DNA from: a bacterium
GTDB lineage: Bacteria; CLD3; SB21
Length of the DNA: 64,000 nt
NCBI GenBank assembly: GCA_013360215.1
Contig: JABWCP010000008.1
Location: 62,001 to 126,000, forward strand
Reading direction: 5' to 3'
Below are positions 54,260 to 64,000 of this stretch, one piece after another. Positions within the stretch are counted from its first letter, which is position 1, and every line of letters begins with the position of its first letter. The notes beneath the pieces were generated by a model that was given only the letters and a program-made list of their open reading frames with translations, was not told the DNA's origin and did not search any database. A program made the position numbers and the translations under genes.

Positions 54260-55680
54260 AGGTAAACACATTTACGGACTTCAGTTCTTCCAAAGCTTCC
54301 CATTTGTTGGCTACTATTGCCTTTACCTTTGGGTAACACAAAAATCTTATTTATTTTGAAACCAAAGTTTTCTGCAAACTCCGATAGAATTAAGTCAACA
54401 GGAATTTCTTCTCCCCCATAACGAACATTATCATTCACCATTACACAATAACCACCGCTTTTTGTAACCCTAGCCATTTCATAAATCACAAAACACATTT
54501 CAAGAAAATAATTTCTCACCATTCTTGTAATGTTCGCATTGTTGAGTTTATCCAACTTATTTAGCTCACCAAGGACAGAATTTATTTCGGACATCGCGTT
54601 ACAGTTTTTATAAACATCCATTACTCGGTAAAAAGTCTCTTCTTTGCCAAGCGACGAATAAATTCGACTTAAGAAATCTATTTTTTCTTTGTTCTCTACT
54701 GTACAAGACAACATTGCTTGCCGCAGATTACGAACCTGCTCACTGCTATTCCCAAGGTAAACCAACTCTAATGCGTATGTCCTCGTGTAATCGTAACGAT
54801 TGCAGTAGGGAGGCGAAGTGACAATGAAATCAAAAAAATCTTCATTGAGTTTCGGAAGTTCTTCCAAACACGAACCTGCAGTAATTTTAACAGGATGTGA
54901 TTTGTGTCTATTATCACTCCTATTGTAAGGATTCTGCTCAAACAAATTTATTGGCTGGCTTGGTAAAAGATCAGAAACTATTTGATTGAGTTTGTGCTTG
55001 AGTGCTTCATCGAAAGAGAGTATTCTTCCCTTATCAAAGGGTTTACCAAAAAGGTTCCTCTTGCTACGATAATCCCAACGCAAATACTGTCCGTCTTTTC
55101 TGGTGAAGCTTATCTCCTCTAAAACGGAGAAAGCAGCAAAGCGTAAAACTGTTTGCGTTTTTTGGTCTTTAATTTTTGAACAATAGCTTAAAAATTTATT
55201 TAGTAGAATTTCCGTTTCATCCGCAAAAGCATCTTTGGTAATCGAAATGTGATTTATATGGATTTCGTAATTCTCAATCTTTGCAAGCTCCTTCCAAAGA
55301 TCCCCTACTGTTGAACGAAGTGTATCAATATCAATACCCTTTAACGCTTCCCTTGTCTCCATTACGAAAACACCTACCGGAAGAATTTCGATTCCATAAG
55401 ATTCCCAACCAAGCTCCTGTCCACCAAAAAGTGTTGTTCCTGCACCAGCAAATGGATCTAAAAGTTTACCCGGCTTCTTTGCATATTCTGTCAAAAAGTA
55501 TTTGACAAGCGATGAAGAAAAACCTTCTTTATATTTGAACCAACGATATATCGGTTCTTCTTTGTTCGCCTGAAAACTAACTACTTTCCGATTTAGGTGA
55601 TAAGCTGTTTCTAACCTGTCGACAAATCGACTGTGTAAAAGTTGGCGTTCAGTCGGTAATAATTCTTCTGTTAATGTCAT
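54244..55680 (-). CDS. DNA methyltransferase, partner of the AvaI-like nuclease
   Basis: The protein has 478 residues. SAM-binding motif I is LLDPFAGAGTT at about residues 72-82. The catalytic motif IV is TSPPYCNRYDYTRTY near residue 290. The S/T-PPY motif suggests N4-cytosine methylation, and the long interval between the motifs holds the recognition domain. It protects host DNA from the nuclease whose gene it overlaps. AT-rich composition compared with acs suggests acquisition. The start has no strong upstream site. Confidence 0.85.
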   Translation of the reverse strand: MTLTEELLPTERQLLHSRFVDRLETAYHLNRKVVSFQANKEEPIYRWFKYKEGFSSSLVKYFLTEYAKKPGKLLDPFAGAGTTLFGGQELGWESYGIEILPVGVFVMETREALKGIDIDTLRSTVGDLWKELAKIENYEIHINHISITKDAFADETEILLNKFLSYCSKIKDQKTQTVLRFAAFSVLEEISFTRKDGQYLRWDYRSKRNLFGKPFDKGRILSFDEALKHKLNQIVSDLLPSQPINLFEQNPYNRSDNRHKSHPVKITAGSCLEELPKLNEDFFDFIVTSPPYCNRYDYTRTYALELVYLGNSSEQVRNLRQAMLSCTVENKEKIDFLSRIYSSLGKEETFYRVMDVYKNCNAMSEINSVLGELNKLDKLNNANITRMVRNYFLEMCFVIYEMARVTKSGGYCVMVNDNVRYGGEEIPVDLILSEFAENFGFKINKIFVLPKGKGNSSQQMGSFGRTEVRKCVYLWQKN

Positions 55681-55930
55681 TGCGCGAGGATACGTTCTTT
55701 CTTTTTTAGTTTTAAATCGGTTCCCTACATTAGGTTCAATTCAATTGAATAATCAAGTATATTACTAGTAAAACATAGAATACGTATAAATTGTATATTT
55801 CCTAATTAAAAAGGTAGTCTCTTTTTTCAAGAGAAAAACTAATAAAGCTCATGATGACATAACTTCACAGAATTGATTATACATAATTGACAGGAAATAC
55901 ACCCGCACCAGTATTCAAAACGCCTCCACC

Positions 55931-56449
55931 CTAACGTTTCATCCAATCTTCCCGCTTCAGTTCATACACAAAGCAGTCATCTTCTCCGAATCGTTGTTCG
56001 CGTACAAAACGAAATCCCAGACGTTCGTAAAACCGGTGCGCCCGGACGTTATCCGCCAGCGGGTCTATGATCACGGTATGCACATCCTCTTCGGTAAAAC
56101 AGCGTTCGATGGCCTGGTGCATCATCGCAGTTCCATAACCTTTGCTCAGATTTTCGGCTTCGCCGATCCATATATCAAGCGCACGATAGCCACTACCGAT
56201 CGCACCCCAGTATTGGGTTTCTTCCCGTTGCGGATCAATGATCTGTATAAAGCCGATAGGTTTCCCGTCAAGCTCGGCGATGAGCTGTTCCCGCCACGAC
56301 GGTTCGCGCTGCAGTTCCTCTTCCCAGTGCCAGTCATCGTTGGGATCGGACTCTATGACGTGCGGCTGTTCATCCCAAAACCGGAGGATAATCGAATCCG
56401 CAGAAGTCGCTTTTCTCAGCGTGACGTATTTTCGTTGGTGATCCGTCAT
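55931..56449 (-). CDS. GNAT acetyltransferase, AAC(6')-like
   Basis: This 172-residue protein starts from ATG 56449 (MTDHQRK). It begins with VTLRKATSADS, then IESDPNDDWHWEEELQR and PIGFIQIIDP. The acetyl-CoA loop is GEAENLSKGYGTAMMHQAIER. ADNVRAHRFYERLGFRFV closes the fold. The pattern resembles aminoglycoside 6'-N-acetyltransferases of the Ib type, but many relatives are not resistance enzymes. No resistance claim can be made from sequence alone. Confidence 0.8.
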   Translation of the reverse strand: MTDHQRKYVTLRKATSADSIILRFWDEQPHVIESDPNDDWHWEEELQREPSWREQLIAELDGKPIGFIQIIDPQREETQYWGAIGSGYRALDIWIGEAENLSKGYGTAMMHQAIERCFTEEDVHTVIIDPLADNVRAHRFYERLGFRFVREQRFGEDDCFVYELKREDWMKR

Positions 56450-56545
56450 AGCTAAGGACGATAAAGTAAATAACGAATGGTGTGGACGCTGATTGTGCAG
56501 CAACCACACCTGAATTAAAAAATAAACCAAATCGGATATGTGAAG

Positions 56546-57061
56546 TTACGGAATTATCGGTTGGAAATACAGTATGTTTTCATCCTGATGGATGGTACCC
56601 GCCTCTGTTTTTTTGTAACCGTGCGTTTCACGGTATTTGCTCAAAGCGGCATCCACTTTGATGTATCCGACCAAATACGACATCGGATTTCGGTAAGGAA
56701 AACCGGTCGTCATACAGCGCTGTTCCGGAATATATCGGTATTTTAAAAGCGAGTCTGTGGTGATAATCGCCTCCACGCGTGCATCGTCGGCCATGAAACC
56801 AATGTGATTGGGCTTCTGGTCGGTAAAATAAATATCGAGCGGCGCAATATTTGTAAAACCATTGTTGGTCAATAAAAGCCGCAATTCGGTCGTTATCTTT
56901 CCGACCTCTCTGGCATCCGTTCCGTGCATCTCTTTGTAAATAAAATGATACGGACCAATACGCTGCTCACGTATGGTAATGGATACAAAAACGCCCATAT
57001 AAACTGCATAAATCGCCAATCCCGATACGACAACCGCACCGATAATGAGTAAAATTTTCAT
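56546..57061 (-). CDS. Membrane-anchored GyrI-like domain protein
   Basis: This 171-residue protein has one N-terminal helix (ILLIIGAVVVSGLAIYAVYMG). The rest has the layout of a GyrI-like small-molecule-binding domain: VSITIREQRIGPYHFIYKEMHG, ITTELRLLL, then TDQKPNHIGFM and YRYIPEQRCMTTGFPYRNP. Such domains sense or bind ligands. It follows the AraC regulator on the same strand and may be part of its circuit. Family call moderate. Confidence 0.65.
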   Translation of the reverse strand: MKILLIIGAVVVSGLAIYAVYMGVFVSITIREQRIGPYHFIYKEMHGTDAREVGKITTELRLLLTNNGFTNIAPLDIYFTDQKPNHIGFMADDARVEAIITTDSLLKYRYIPEQRCMTTGFPYRNPMSYLVGYIKVDAALSKYRETHGYKKTEAGTIHQDENILYFQPIIP

Positions 57062-57151
57062 AACACCCTTTAATGTTTGATAAAAAAAGAAAATGATCGG
57101 GTAAAATAATCTCTTTATCGGCGGGAATCGCTCAACTTTATAAAGTCGGAC

Positions 57152-58288
57152 TCAATTTTGAGGTTTATTCAGGCTTTTTTTATACTCCAGCGGGGTAATT
57201 CCTTCAAATTTTTTGAATACGGCATTGAATGTAGATTTACTGTTGAAACCGGATTCTAGCGCTATGCCTAATAATGTCATTGTGTTTACATCCGGTTGTG
57301 CCAAACGACGTTTGAACTCAGCGATACGTAGTGTATTGATATGATCAAAAAAATTATGCCCGTAGTGCTGATTGATCAGCTGCGATACAAGATGCGGCGA
57401 GGCATTTATTTTTTTGGCAACATCGGCTAATTTTAAATCGGGTTGCAAATACATTTTTTCATCATCAAATGCGCTGCGAATAGCTTCCGTATATTCGGAC
57501 ATTTCCTCTGAACTTAGAACGACGTTTTTGTATTTTTGGGTAAATCCGCCGGTAACCGCATCGGGATTATTAAATCCGTAATACATCGCAAAATACATGA
57601 TCGCCGATAAAGCCAACGTGTAAGCATAATTAGCATCCGGCGAAAACACCCCGCTATAGAACACCTGTATCACCAACCCCGAAACCAGTATCAGGTACGC
57701 ACAAAAAAAGCCGATGAGGAATTTAATCCATTTTAATCGTCCGGTAATATCCTCCTGATACATGCGATCAAGCAGTTGTTGCTTTTCTATGCGAACAGAA
57801 CGCAAAGACAAAAGCATATACGTCGTAAAATGAATCACCTGTAAAACGAAGATCACGTAGTCTATGACCCGTAACGGCAAGTGGCCCGAAATAAAAACCT
57901 CGATAAATGCAACTTTGGCCCGGTGACCTAAAAACCAAAGCGGCCACGATACTCCGCAAAACAATAAATAAGGCACGCAATGAAGCGACTGGATTTTTGA
58001 TATCTCGAACTCCGCATCCGTGAGGCTGCGGCTGTATAACCACATCAGTGGCCCAAAAAGAAGCATGAATCCGTTTGAAATGCCAAAGAAATGAGAAAAT
58101 GCCGTGTACGCGCCTGAAGCGATAAAAAGATATTCGGCATTCGCCAGTATCAACAGTATGAATATGACAAAAAGAATACGTGCCGAGCCAGAGCGCCGCA
58201 ACTTGCCCGCCGTCAGTATCGTAAAAAAAATACCATGTGCCGTGCTGATCAAAAGTAAAAAACTTACCATAGTGAGCGAAATTTGCAT
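57152..58288 (-). CDS. AraC family regulator with membrane sensor domain
   Basis: The protein has 378 residues. The first 230 contain about seven hydrophobic helices, starting ISLTMVSFLLLISTAHGIFF. The C-terminal 110 residues form a double helix-turn-helix: LKLADVAKKINASPHLVSQLI for the first and LLGIALESGFNSKSTFNAVFKKFEGITPLEYKK for the second. Such proteins are common in Bacteroidota and likely act from the membrane on nearby promoters. The GyrI-like gene lies downstream. Confidence 0.88.
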   Translation of the reverse strand: MQISLTMVSFLLLISTAHGIFFTILTAGKLRRSGSARILFVIFILLILANAEYLFIASGAYTAFSHFFGISNGFMLLFGPLMWLYSRSLTDAEFEISKIQSLHCVPYLLFCGVSWPLWFLGHRAKVAFIEVFISGHLPLRVIDYVIFVLQVIHFTTYMLLSLRSVRIEKQQLLDRMYQEDITGRLKWIKFLIGFFCAYLILVSGLVIQVFYSGVFSPDANYAYTLALSAIMYFAMYYGFNNPDAVTGGFTQKYKNVVLSSEEMSEYTEAIRSAFDDEKMYLQPDLKLADVAKKINASPHLVSQLINQHYGHNFFDHINTLRIAEFKRRLAQPDVNTMTLLGIALESGFNSKSTFNAVFKKFEGITPLEYKKSLNKPQN

Positions 58289-58339
58289 ACGTCAGCACAT
58301 AAGTTGGTTATACATTGCGAAACAATATTTGTATTTCAG

Positions 58340-61300
58340 TTAGCCGATGCCTTTGCCCAGATAGGGACGCAGTCTGGGCGGTACGACGGTACGAATCAGC
58401 GCTTCGCGCAGCACCCATTCTTCATTTTCGGGTACTTTGACGAGCGTACGAAATGCGCCGCTTTCCAATACAGCGATGGGCACACCGTTTTGATACAGCA
58501 CACGGTTTTGTGCGAGCGCGGCCACTCTATCGCCCGGGATGACGCTCCCCAAAAGATTGAGCGGATCTACGGCCGAGAGCGCGACCATCGCCTGATCCGG
58601 TTTTTCACGACGGATCGCACGCAGTTTGGTCACCGCTTCGGGTAGTGCAAACTGTTCACCGGAAATGCTCTCCACAAAACGTCCGCCGCGGATTTCTCCG
58701 CGCGCTTCCATTTTGCGCAGCATCCGCACGAGGTCCCGCCACGGCGGCGTCCACGCTTCGCGCTCGACCAATCGGCGAAACACAACCCCGTAGCGTTTGA
58801 GTAGCCGATCGGCTGAAAACTGTAACGCAGTTTCTTCGGCAACCGGTATCGCATCCGTAAATGTCGTTTGGATCAAGCCCCAACGGCCCGCATTGTCCAT
58901 CGAAAAAGGCGGCAGTTTACGATGATGTGCCGATTGCGTTTTATATTTGGCCGGTACTAAAAGCGCCCGCAATCCGTTGAAACTGTCGGCCGTCACCAGC
59001 CCGAGCGCGACCAGCTCTGCCATACCGTCCTCCGCCTGCGAACGCAGTACGCCCGCGTACTCCGCCACTTCATGAAAAAATGACGCGCCGCGTTGCTTGA
59101 GAAAATCATACACTGCCTGCGCCGCATGGGATAACGCATCGCTGCCCGTATGATCTGCGGATGTGATCGCGTGCCACAATCCGATATGTTTGCGCTGCTG
59201 CAGCACGATCGGTGTGGACTTGACCGGCCCGCTCCCGCCGGAGGTGCGCGCATACCGCACACGCCCCCACACGATGCGTCCGGACAGACACGCCATATCC
59301 AACATGGCCGGATCGTACTCTGCGATACGCAGCGGAAGGATATCGCTTTCCCATGCTACCGCCGCCGCTTCGTAGCCTTCCATTTGTTCGATGATCGTAA
59401 GCAAAGCCTCCGGTCCTTCTAAGCGATCCGCCGATCCGGCGTGCTGCCACACTAAAAGAAAACGCATAAAATCCGACAGCGGCACGGCTTCGATTTCTTT
59501 ACGCAGTCGCTCCATCGTATAGCGATGAATGCGCGCCAGCAAACGCCGTTCACACCATTCGACCGCCGATGCGGGATCGGTAAAAGAACCGCGAAATACA
59601 AAACCTTCGTTTTCCAATGTTAGCAGCGCGATGTGCACTTCCGACTCGGCGATGGTCAGATCCTGCGCGAGACGCGCGGTTGTGACCGGACCCAAACCTT
59701 CGAGGCGACCGCGTACGATCTCGACGAGCGCTTTGTCGCGTTCCCAGGTTTTGCGAAGTATTTTTTCAGGAATGATAAGGTCGGTCGGATGCACCACTTC
59801 AAACCCGCAGGTTTTAAACTGAGGCATACGTTCGACACTAGTATATACGGCATGCGATCCGCCGGACGAAATTTTAGCGACACGTTTTTGAGCGATCAGC
59901 AGGTCGGCTAATTTTTGGAACGGACGTATCTCCTGTCCCGTCATGCATCCGATCAGCGTCAGTGCATCATGCAGTTCGTCCGTATTTTCCGGCGACGGCC
60001 ACGCTTCACTGCGTACGCGTTCAATAGCTTGGATATCTAGTTTACCGAGGTCGGCCGCTTCGGAAGGATCAGTCCAGCGACGATTGGCAATTGCACGCGT
60101 GCGGCGTTCTTCCAGCGGTGCCGGATCCAAAAAGGCATAGGGCCGGGCGTTGAGTATTTCCTGCGCAAACGGCGACGGTTCCCTCAGATCACGACCTATG
60201 CGACGGATTTGTGCATTCTCCATTTGCCGAAGCAAATCTTCCAGCGTTTCGATATCCATCGCTTCGTACAAACAATCTTCGATCGTCTGAGCGACCAAAG
60301 GATGATCCGGGATTTCGCGTTCTCCGACGATATTCTCCAAACACGCCAACTGATCGGGAAATACCAACGCGACGAGATCCTGCGCTTGCATGCGCTGTAT
60401 TTGCGCCGGTACGCGTTTACCGTTGCGGGTGCGCTGCATCGCCAGCGAACGCGTGGCATTCCATCGCCAACGGATTTCAAACATCGGCGAATCGAATACG
60501 GCCTGGATCAGCGTGTCCCGCGCAATTTTGGAATTGAGGTAGTCAAATACTTCTTCGATGGGAAAACTGTGCGTCGAACCGAGGGATAATACGATGGCAT
60601 CGTCGGTGGCAGCCGCCTGCAATTCAAAATTAAATTTACGGCAAAATTTTTTGCGCAACGCCAATCCCCACGCACGATTCATCCGATTGCCAAACGGAGC
60701 GTGAATGACCAAATGCATGTCGCCCGCTTCATCAAAAAAACGTTCGAGGATGATCGTATCCTGCGTGGGCATCGCTTCCAAAGCCAAATACCCCGAAGCG
60801 ACGTAATGCACCAGTTGTTCCGCCGCGCCCAATCCCAGTCCGAGCTCCGAACAAAGCCATTGCACGGCCGGTTGCATCCACGGTGTTTTTCCCGGCACGG
60901 CCGGACCGTCGGGATTTTGCCGAACCGACGCACTGAGCACCTGCGGCTTGAGCATTTCGACCGAACCCAACTGTTCACCGATTTTTTCGCGTAAGCGTGC
61001 GACCGCTTGGGATAATTCGATTGTGCGCCCCGGCGCTTCGCCGAGCCAAAACGGAATCGAAGGCGGCGCCTGTCCGGCATCCACGACGCGCACGACACCG
61101 TCATTGACGCGGGTGATTTTCCAGGAATGATTGGCTAACTGGAAAATATCGCCGGCTGAACTTTCGATGGCAAAGTCTTCGTTGAGCGTACCGATAAACG
61201 TATCCGTCGGTTCGAGACGGACGTCGTACTCAAAATTATCCGGGATGGCTCCACCGGATGTCAAAGCGACGAGCCGTGCGGCAGGACGTGCGCGCACGAC

Positions 61301-62740
61301 ACGATGAACCATATCATGATGGAGATAAGCGCCCCGGCGACCGCGGCGTGTCGTAAATCCTTCCGAAAGCATGGTGAGTATTTCGTCAAACGTTTCGCGC
61401 TTCAGGTTACGAAAGGGATAAGCCTTTTGACTCAGAGCGAATAATTCATCTTCGGTGCATTCGCGGCAGGATGTTTCGGCGATGATTTGCTGAGCCAAAA
61501 TGTCAATCGGTTGTTCGGGCATCAGAATCCGGTCCAGTTCACCTCGGTACACGGCGTCCAGCAAAGCCGTACATTCGACAAGTTCGTCCCGCGTGAGCGG
61601 AAACAAGCGTCCTTTGGGCGTGCCATGAATGCTGTGACCCGAACGGCCTACACGCTGCAGGAACGCCGCGATCGAACGCGGTGAACTGATCTGGCATACG
61701 AGGTCAACGGAGCCGATATCAATACCCAGCTCCAGCGAAGCCGTAGCGATCAAAGCGCGGAGCGATCCCGATTTGAGTCGCTGCTCCGCGTCGAGGCGAT
61801 GTTCTTTGGACATACTGCCGTGATGCGCGCGTACAACATCCGCACCGAGGCGTTCAATGAGTTGAAACGAAAGCCGCTCTGCCAATCGGCGCGTATTGAC
61901 AAAAATAAGCGTCGTGCGGTGTTCGGAAATCAGCTCGACCAAGCGCTCGTAGATTTCGTCCCACACTTCGCTTTCCATCACGGCGCCGAGCGGCGAACGC
62001 GGTATTTCGATACCGAGATCCATCGCACGCCGATGACCGACGTCAATGATCGTACACGGCGCAGCACCGGGCTCCAAGCGGCCGATGAGAAAATCGGCAA
62101 CTTGGGTAAGTGGTTTTTGCGTTGCAGAAATGCCTATCCGAGTCAACGGTCGGGAAACCAGCGATTGCAGGCGCTCGAGCGACAAGGCGAGATGCGATCC
62201 GCGTTTACTGCCGACCAAGGCGTGGATTTCGTCCACGATAGCGATACGCGCGGATTGGAGCATCTTGCGACCACCGTCGCTGGTGAGCAAAACGTATAAT
62301 GACTCCGGCGTAGTGACGAGAATATGCGGCGGCGACTTGAGCATGGCGGCACGTTCGCCTGCCGGTGTATCGCCCGTACGCACTTGCACACGTATCTCCA
62401 CGCGGGGCAATCGCAGCGATTCCAATTCGTCCTGTATAGCCTGCAAAGGACGTTGAAGATTTTTTTCGATATCGTTGGAAAGCGCTTTGAGCGGAGATAC
62501 GTACACGATGCGCGTTTCTTGCGGAAGCCCGCGTTCAAGGCCTTCGATGACTAAATCATTCACAATTGCAAGAAACCCGGCCAAGGTTTTACCGGAACCC
62601 GTGGGTGCGGCGATCAGCGTATGCTTTTTTTCTACAATGGCAGCCCATGCCTGCGATTGGACTTCGGTCGGTTGCCGGTATTCACGGACAAACCAGCGTG
62701 CAATGGCCGGATGAAAATTTCGCGGGATCGAAGCGTCCAT
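58340..62740 (-). CDS. lhr: Lhr-type superfamily 2 helicase
   Basis: This 1466-residue protein is close to the size of Lhr. The N-terminal helicase core has APTGSGKTLAGFLAI (Walker A) and DEIHAL (Walker B). The SAT motif is in GISATQKPL, and motif VI reads RVGRSGHS. Winged-helix and beta-barrel Lhr-core domains follow, then a long C-terminal extension of winged helices like the Lhr-CTD. Lhr is a DNA-repair helicase acting on branched nucleic acids. It is transcribed on its own on the minus strand. Confidence 0.93.
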   Translation of the reverse strand: MDASIPRNFHPAIARWFVREYRQPTEVQSQAWAAIVEKKHTLIAAPTGSGKTLAGFLAIVNDLVIEGLERGLPQETRIVYVSPLKALSNDIEKNLQRPLQAIQDELESLRLPRVEIRVQVRTGDTPAGERAAMLKSPPHILVTTPESLYVLLTSDGGRKMLQSARIAIVDEIHALVGSKRGSHLALSLERLQSLVSRPLTRIGISATQKPLTQVADFLIGRLEPGAAPCTIIDVGHRRAMDLGIEIPRSPLGAVMESEVWDEIYERLVELISEHRTTLIFVNTRRLAERLSFQLIERLGADVVRAHHGSMSKEHRLDAEQRLKSGSLRALIATASLELGIDIGSVDLVCQISSPRSIAAFLQRVGRSGHSIHGTPKGRLFPLTRDELVECTALLDAVYRGELDRILMPEQPIDILAQQIIAETSCRECTEDELFALSQKAYPFRNLKRETFDEILTMLSEGFTTRRGRRGAYLHHDMVHRVVRARPAARLVALTSGGAIPDNFEYDVRLEPTDTFIGTLNEDFAIESSAGDIFQLANHSWKITRVNDGVVRVVDAGQAPPSIPFWLGEAPGRTIELSQAVARLREKIGEQLGSVEMLKPQVLSASVRQNPDGPAVPGKTPWMQPAVQWLCSELGLGLGAAEQLVHYVASGYLALEAMPTQDTIILERFFDEAGDMHLVIHAPFGNRMNRAWGLALRKKFCRKFNFELQAAATDDAIVLSLGSTHSFPIEEVFDYLNSKIARDTLIQAVFDSPMFEIRWRWNATRSLAMQRTRNGKRVPAQIQRMQAQDLVALVFPDQLACLENIVGEREIPDHPLVAQTIEDCLYEAMDIETLEDLLRQMENAQIRRIGRDLREPSPFAQEILNARPYAFLDPAPLEERRTRAIANRRWTDPSEAADLGKLDIQAIERVRSEAWPSPENTDELHDALTLIGCMTGQEIRPFQKLADLLIAQKRVAKISSGGSHAVYTSVERMPQFKTCGFEVVHPTDLIIPEKILRKTWERDKALVEIVRGRLEGLGPVTTARLAQDLTIAESEVHIALLTLENEGFVFRGSFTDPASAVEWCERRLLARIHRYTMERLRKEIEAVPLSDFMRFLLVWQHAGSADRLEGPEALLTIIEQMEGYEAAAVAWESDILPLRIAEYDPAMLDMACLSGRIVWGRVRYARTSGGSGPVKSTPIVLQQRKHIGLWHAITSADHTGSDALSHAAQAVYDFLKQRGASFFHEVAEYAGVLRSQAEDGMAELVALGLVTADSFNGLRALLVPAKYKTQSAHHRKLPPFSMDNAGRWGLIQTTFTDAIPVAEETALQFSADRLLKRYGVVFRRLVEREAWTPPWRDLVRMLRKMEARGEIRGGRFVESISGEQFALPEAVTKLRAIRREKPDQAMVALSAVDPLNLLGSVIPGDRVAALAQNRVLYQNGVPIAVLESGAFRTLVKVPENEEWVLREALIRTVVPPRLRPYLGKGIG

Positions 62741-62799
62741 AAAAAATACAATGCCATTTCTACATGGGGGTTTGCAAACGGTCGTTAACGGAAAACATG

Positions 62800-63405
62800 T
62801 TAAGCGCGCTTTCGCGCATAAACATTAGCCGATTTCCTGCGGTTACCGCAGGTTTTCATACTGCACCACCGCCGCGTTTTGTTTTTTCCTTGGTCGTAAA
62901 AAAACAAACGGCATCGGGGATTCGCACACTGTTTTATGCGCGACGGATCGCCGGATTCCAAGAGGTCAACCAACGAAACGGCTAGGGGTACTACAAAATG
63001 TTCCGGCGATTGGAATGCGTACGCGGCTTGTTTTTTAAAACCCGACGGCGATTCCTCAAGCCGTAGCACCATGCCTCCGGATGACAAAATAAAATTTATC
63101 TCATCCGTGGCCGTTTTCGGTACAGGTTTATGTGCCATGATACAGCTTAACACTTCAAAACATACCCGCCGAAATTTATGAACTTTTCGCAACACGGCTT
63201 CGGATTCGGGTGAATGGGTCCATATGCGATTCAGTTCATTACGACGCGCATGCGTGAGTATACCCGCCTCCTCCATCCATACCAAAATATCTTTGTTATG
63301 CTGCAATGTTTCTACAGTGCTGTTTTTCTGAAGATACACCGTATTGACAAAATCCATTACGGTATGACCGCCTAAAAAAATAAAAGATGGGGATGCGTTT
63401 TTCAT
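62800..63405 (-). CDS. CGNR zinc finger / ABATE domain protein
   Basis: The protein has 201 residues. The N-terminal ABATE domain starts FLGGHTVMDFVNTVY. The C-terminal zinc finger shows CANPRCRLFFYDQGKNK followed by RRWCSMKTCGNRRKSANVY, giving the CGNR signature and four zinc Cys. The family is thought to regulate transcription, with the N-terminal domain sensing a small molecule. Typical length. It starts 6 bases from a T-rich stretch and has no operon partner. Confidence 0.9.
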   Translation of the reverse strand: MKNASPSFIFLGGHTVMDFVNTVYLQKNSTVETLQHNKDILVWMEEAGILTHARRNELNRIWTHSPESEAVLRKVHKFRRVCFEVLSCIMAHKPVPKTATDEINFILSSGGMVLRLEESPSGFKKQAAYAFQSPEHFVVPLAVSLVDLLESGDPSRIKQCANPRCRLFFYDQGKNKTRRWCSMKTCGNRRKSANVYARKRA

Positions 63406-64000
63406 TTGTGATCTTTGAAAATATGTGATCAGATAGCCAATTTTCGCAGTTTGATACGAGTGTATGTCAAAGTTTACGTTAAGAAAAAACTATGGACGAA
63501 AACAATCGAGTACCACCAATTAATCGTAGCATGAAACCGAACCTAATGTAATCGGTTATCAACTATGCATTTTAAACATAGTTGTTCATTGATCAGTTTA
63601 AGCAGTGCGTTCCTATTGTACAAGGCATTTTACTACGCTTCGCTCGTGATATTACAGTCTAATATGAAATACTATTTGGGGAAATATTAATCGACGTGAT
63701 CTTTATCGTGTTTTACGATAATTTAGAATAAGCTTGAGGTTGGGGCGCATACTTACAGTCCTGTAAAAAAGAAAATTGTTTTAGTTAATTAATCCTTCAT
63801 TTTTAAACAACAAATACTCTATAGGCACCAAAGAGAAAATAGAATTAACATCGTGTGTATATATCTAAAATGAGATTTATAGAAAGCAATCTGAATCAAA
63901 CCTTACAAGACAGCCGCAATGGCGATTTTATTTTCTTCACTTTCTCATTCGCATTCACAAGAATCCCTCAAAACTTTCACTACAAAGTTTGTCTTCACCG
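63406..64000. other. Non-coding AT-rich end of window
   Basis: No gene was found in these 595 bases. One clean hairpin (63560-63584) is noted separately. A gene may begin beyond base 64000. Confidence 0.6.
63560..63584. repeat. Short perfect inverted repeat
   Basis: CAACTATG and CATAGTTG form a perfect eight-base stem around a nine-base loop. No T-run follows, so it is not a standard terminator. Purpose unknown. Confidence 0.5.

Noticed and set aside
1-64000. CRISPR arrays, tRNA or rRNA genes
   Set aside because: No regularly spaced repeats, cloverleaf-like segments or rRNA signatures were recognised by eye; a tRNA scan would be decisive.

Overview
The window is about 64 kb of a chromosome at roughly 46-48% GC. 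It probably comes from a Gram-negative bacterium of the FCB group (Bacteroidota/Ignavibacteria-like or a related candidate phylum). This is inferred from outer-membrane lipoproteins and small beta-barrels, a MacB/FtsX permease with an N-terminal permease-prefix domain paired with PadR, DUF4386 and DUF4249-like proteins, GxxExxY and S23-type four-helix-bundle genes, and an AraC regulator with a membrane sensor. No rRNA, tRNA or CRISPR array was seen, so the phylum is not proven.

Layout. 1-720: a GxxExxY gene inside a repeat unit, next to a gene-less copy of the same unit. 735-5423: a catabolic cluster (SDR, SUFU-domain protein, fatty-acid hydroxylase-type protein, aminomuconate-semialdehyde-type dehydrogenase, RidA/aminomuconate deaminase) resembling the lower kynurenine pathway, with an S23-type element inserted into the 5' end of ridA. 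5496-10105: serine hydrolase, acetyltransferase, cysS, dus. 10150-16512: a restriction-modification island that cuts off a PLD-type helicase gene. It holds a two-part DNA methyltransferase, Bro-N modules with duplication scars, and a GIY-YIG/helicase effector. 17020-24174: a transporter, three tandem DUF4386 membrane proteins, a TPR protein and a PadR-controlled permease. 24653-31398: a periplasmic nitrate reductase operon with a ferredoxin/NrfD quinol module in place of NapC. 31677-44955: mostly housekeeping genes (esterase, TPR, mazG, PPOX, RDD, M14 peptidase, panD, folC, then a pdxJ-clpP-ferredoxin operon on the minus strand, and a phosphoesterase).

45000-51100 is visibly AT-richer. It contains a lipoprotein/outer-membrane cassette bounded by two identical 78-bp repeats of the same family as the GxxExxY repeat. 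Its first gene is shifted out of frame by a run of ten Gs, which suggests phase variation. 51158-53068 is acetyl-CoA synthetase. 53294-55680 is an AvaI/BsoBI-like type II restriction-modification pair. 55931-63405 holds an acetyltransferase, a GyrI-like protein, a membrane AraC regulator, a giant Lhr-type helicase and a CGNR regulator. The last 600 bases show no gene.

No single new multi-gene machine is obvious. The most unusual signals are the repeat family that frames both a GxxExxY gene and a surface-protein cassette, the G-tract switch, the S23-RidA fusion, the scarred Bro-N/methyltransferase/GIY-YIG helicase island, and the Nap operon with a tandem-duplicated tetraheme NapB.
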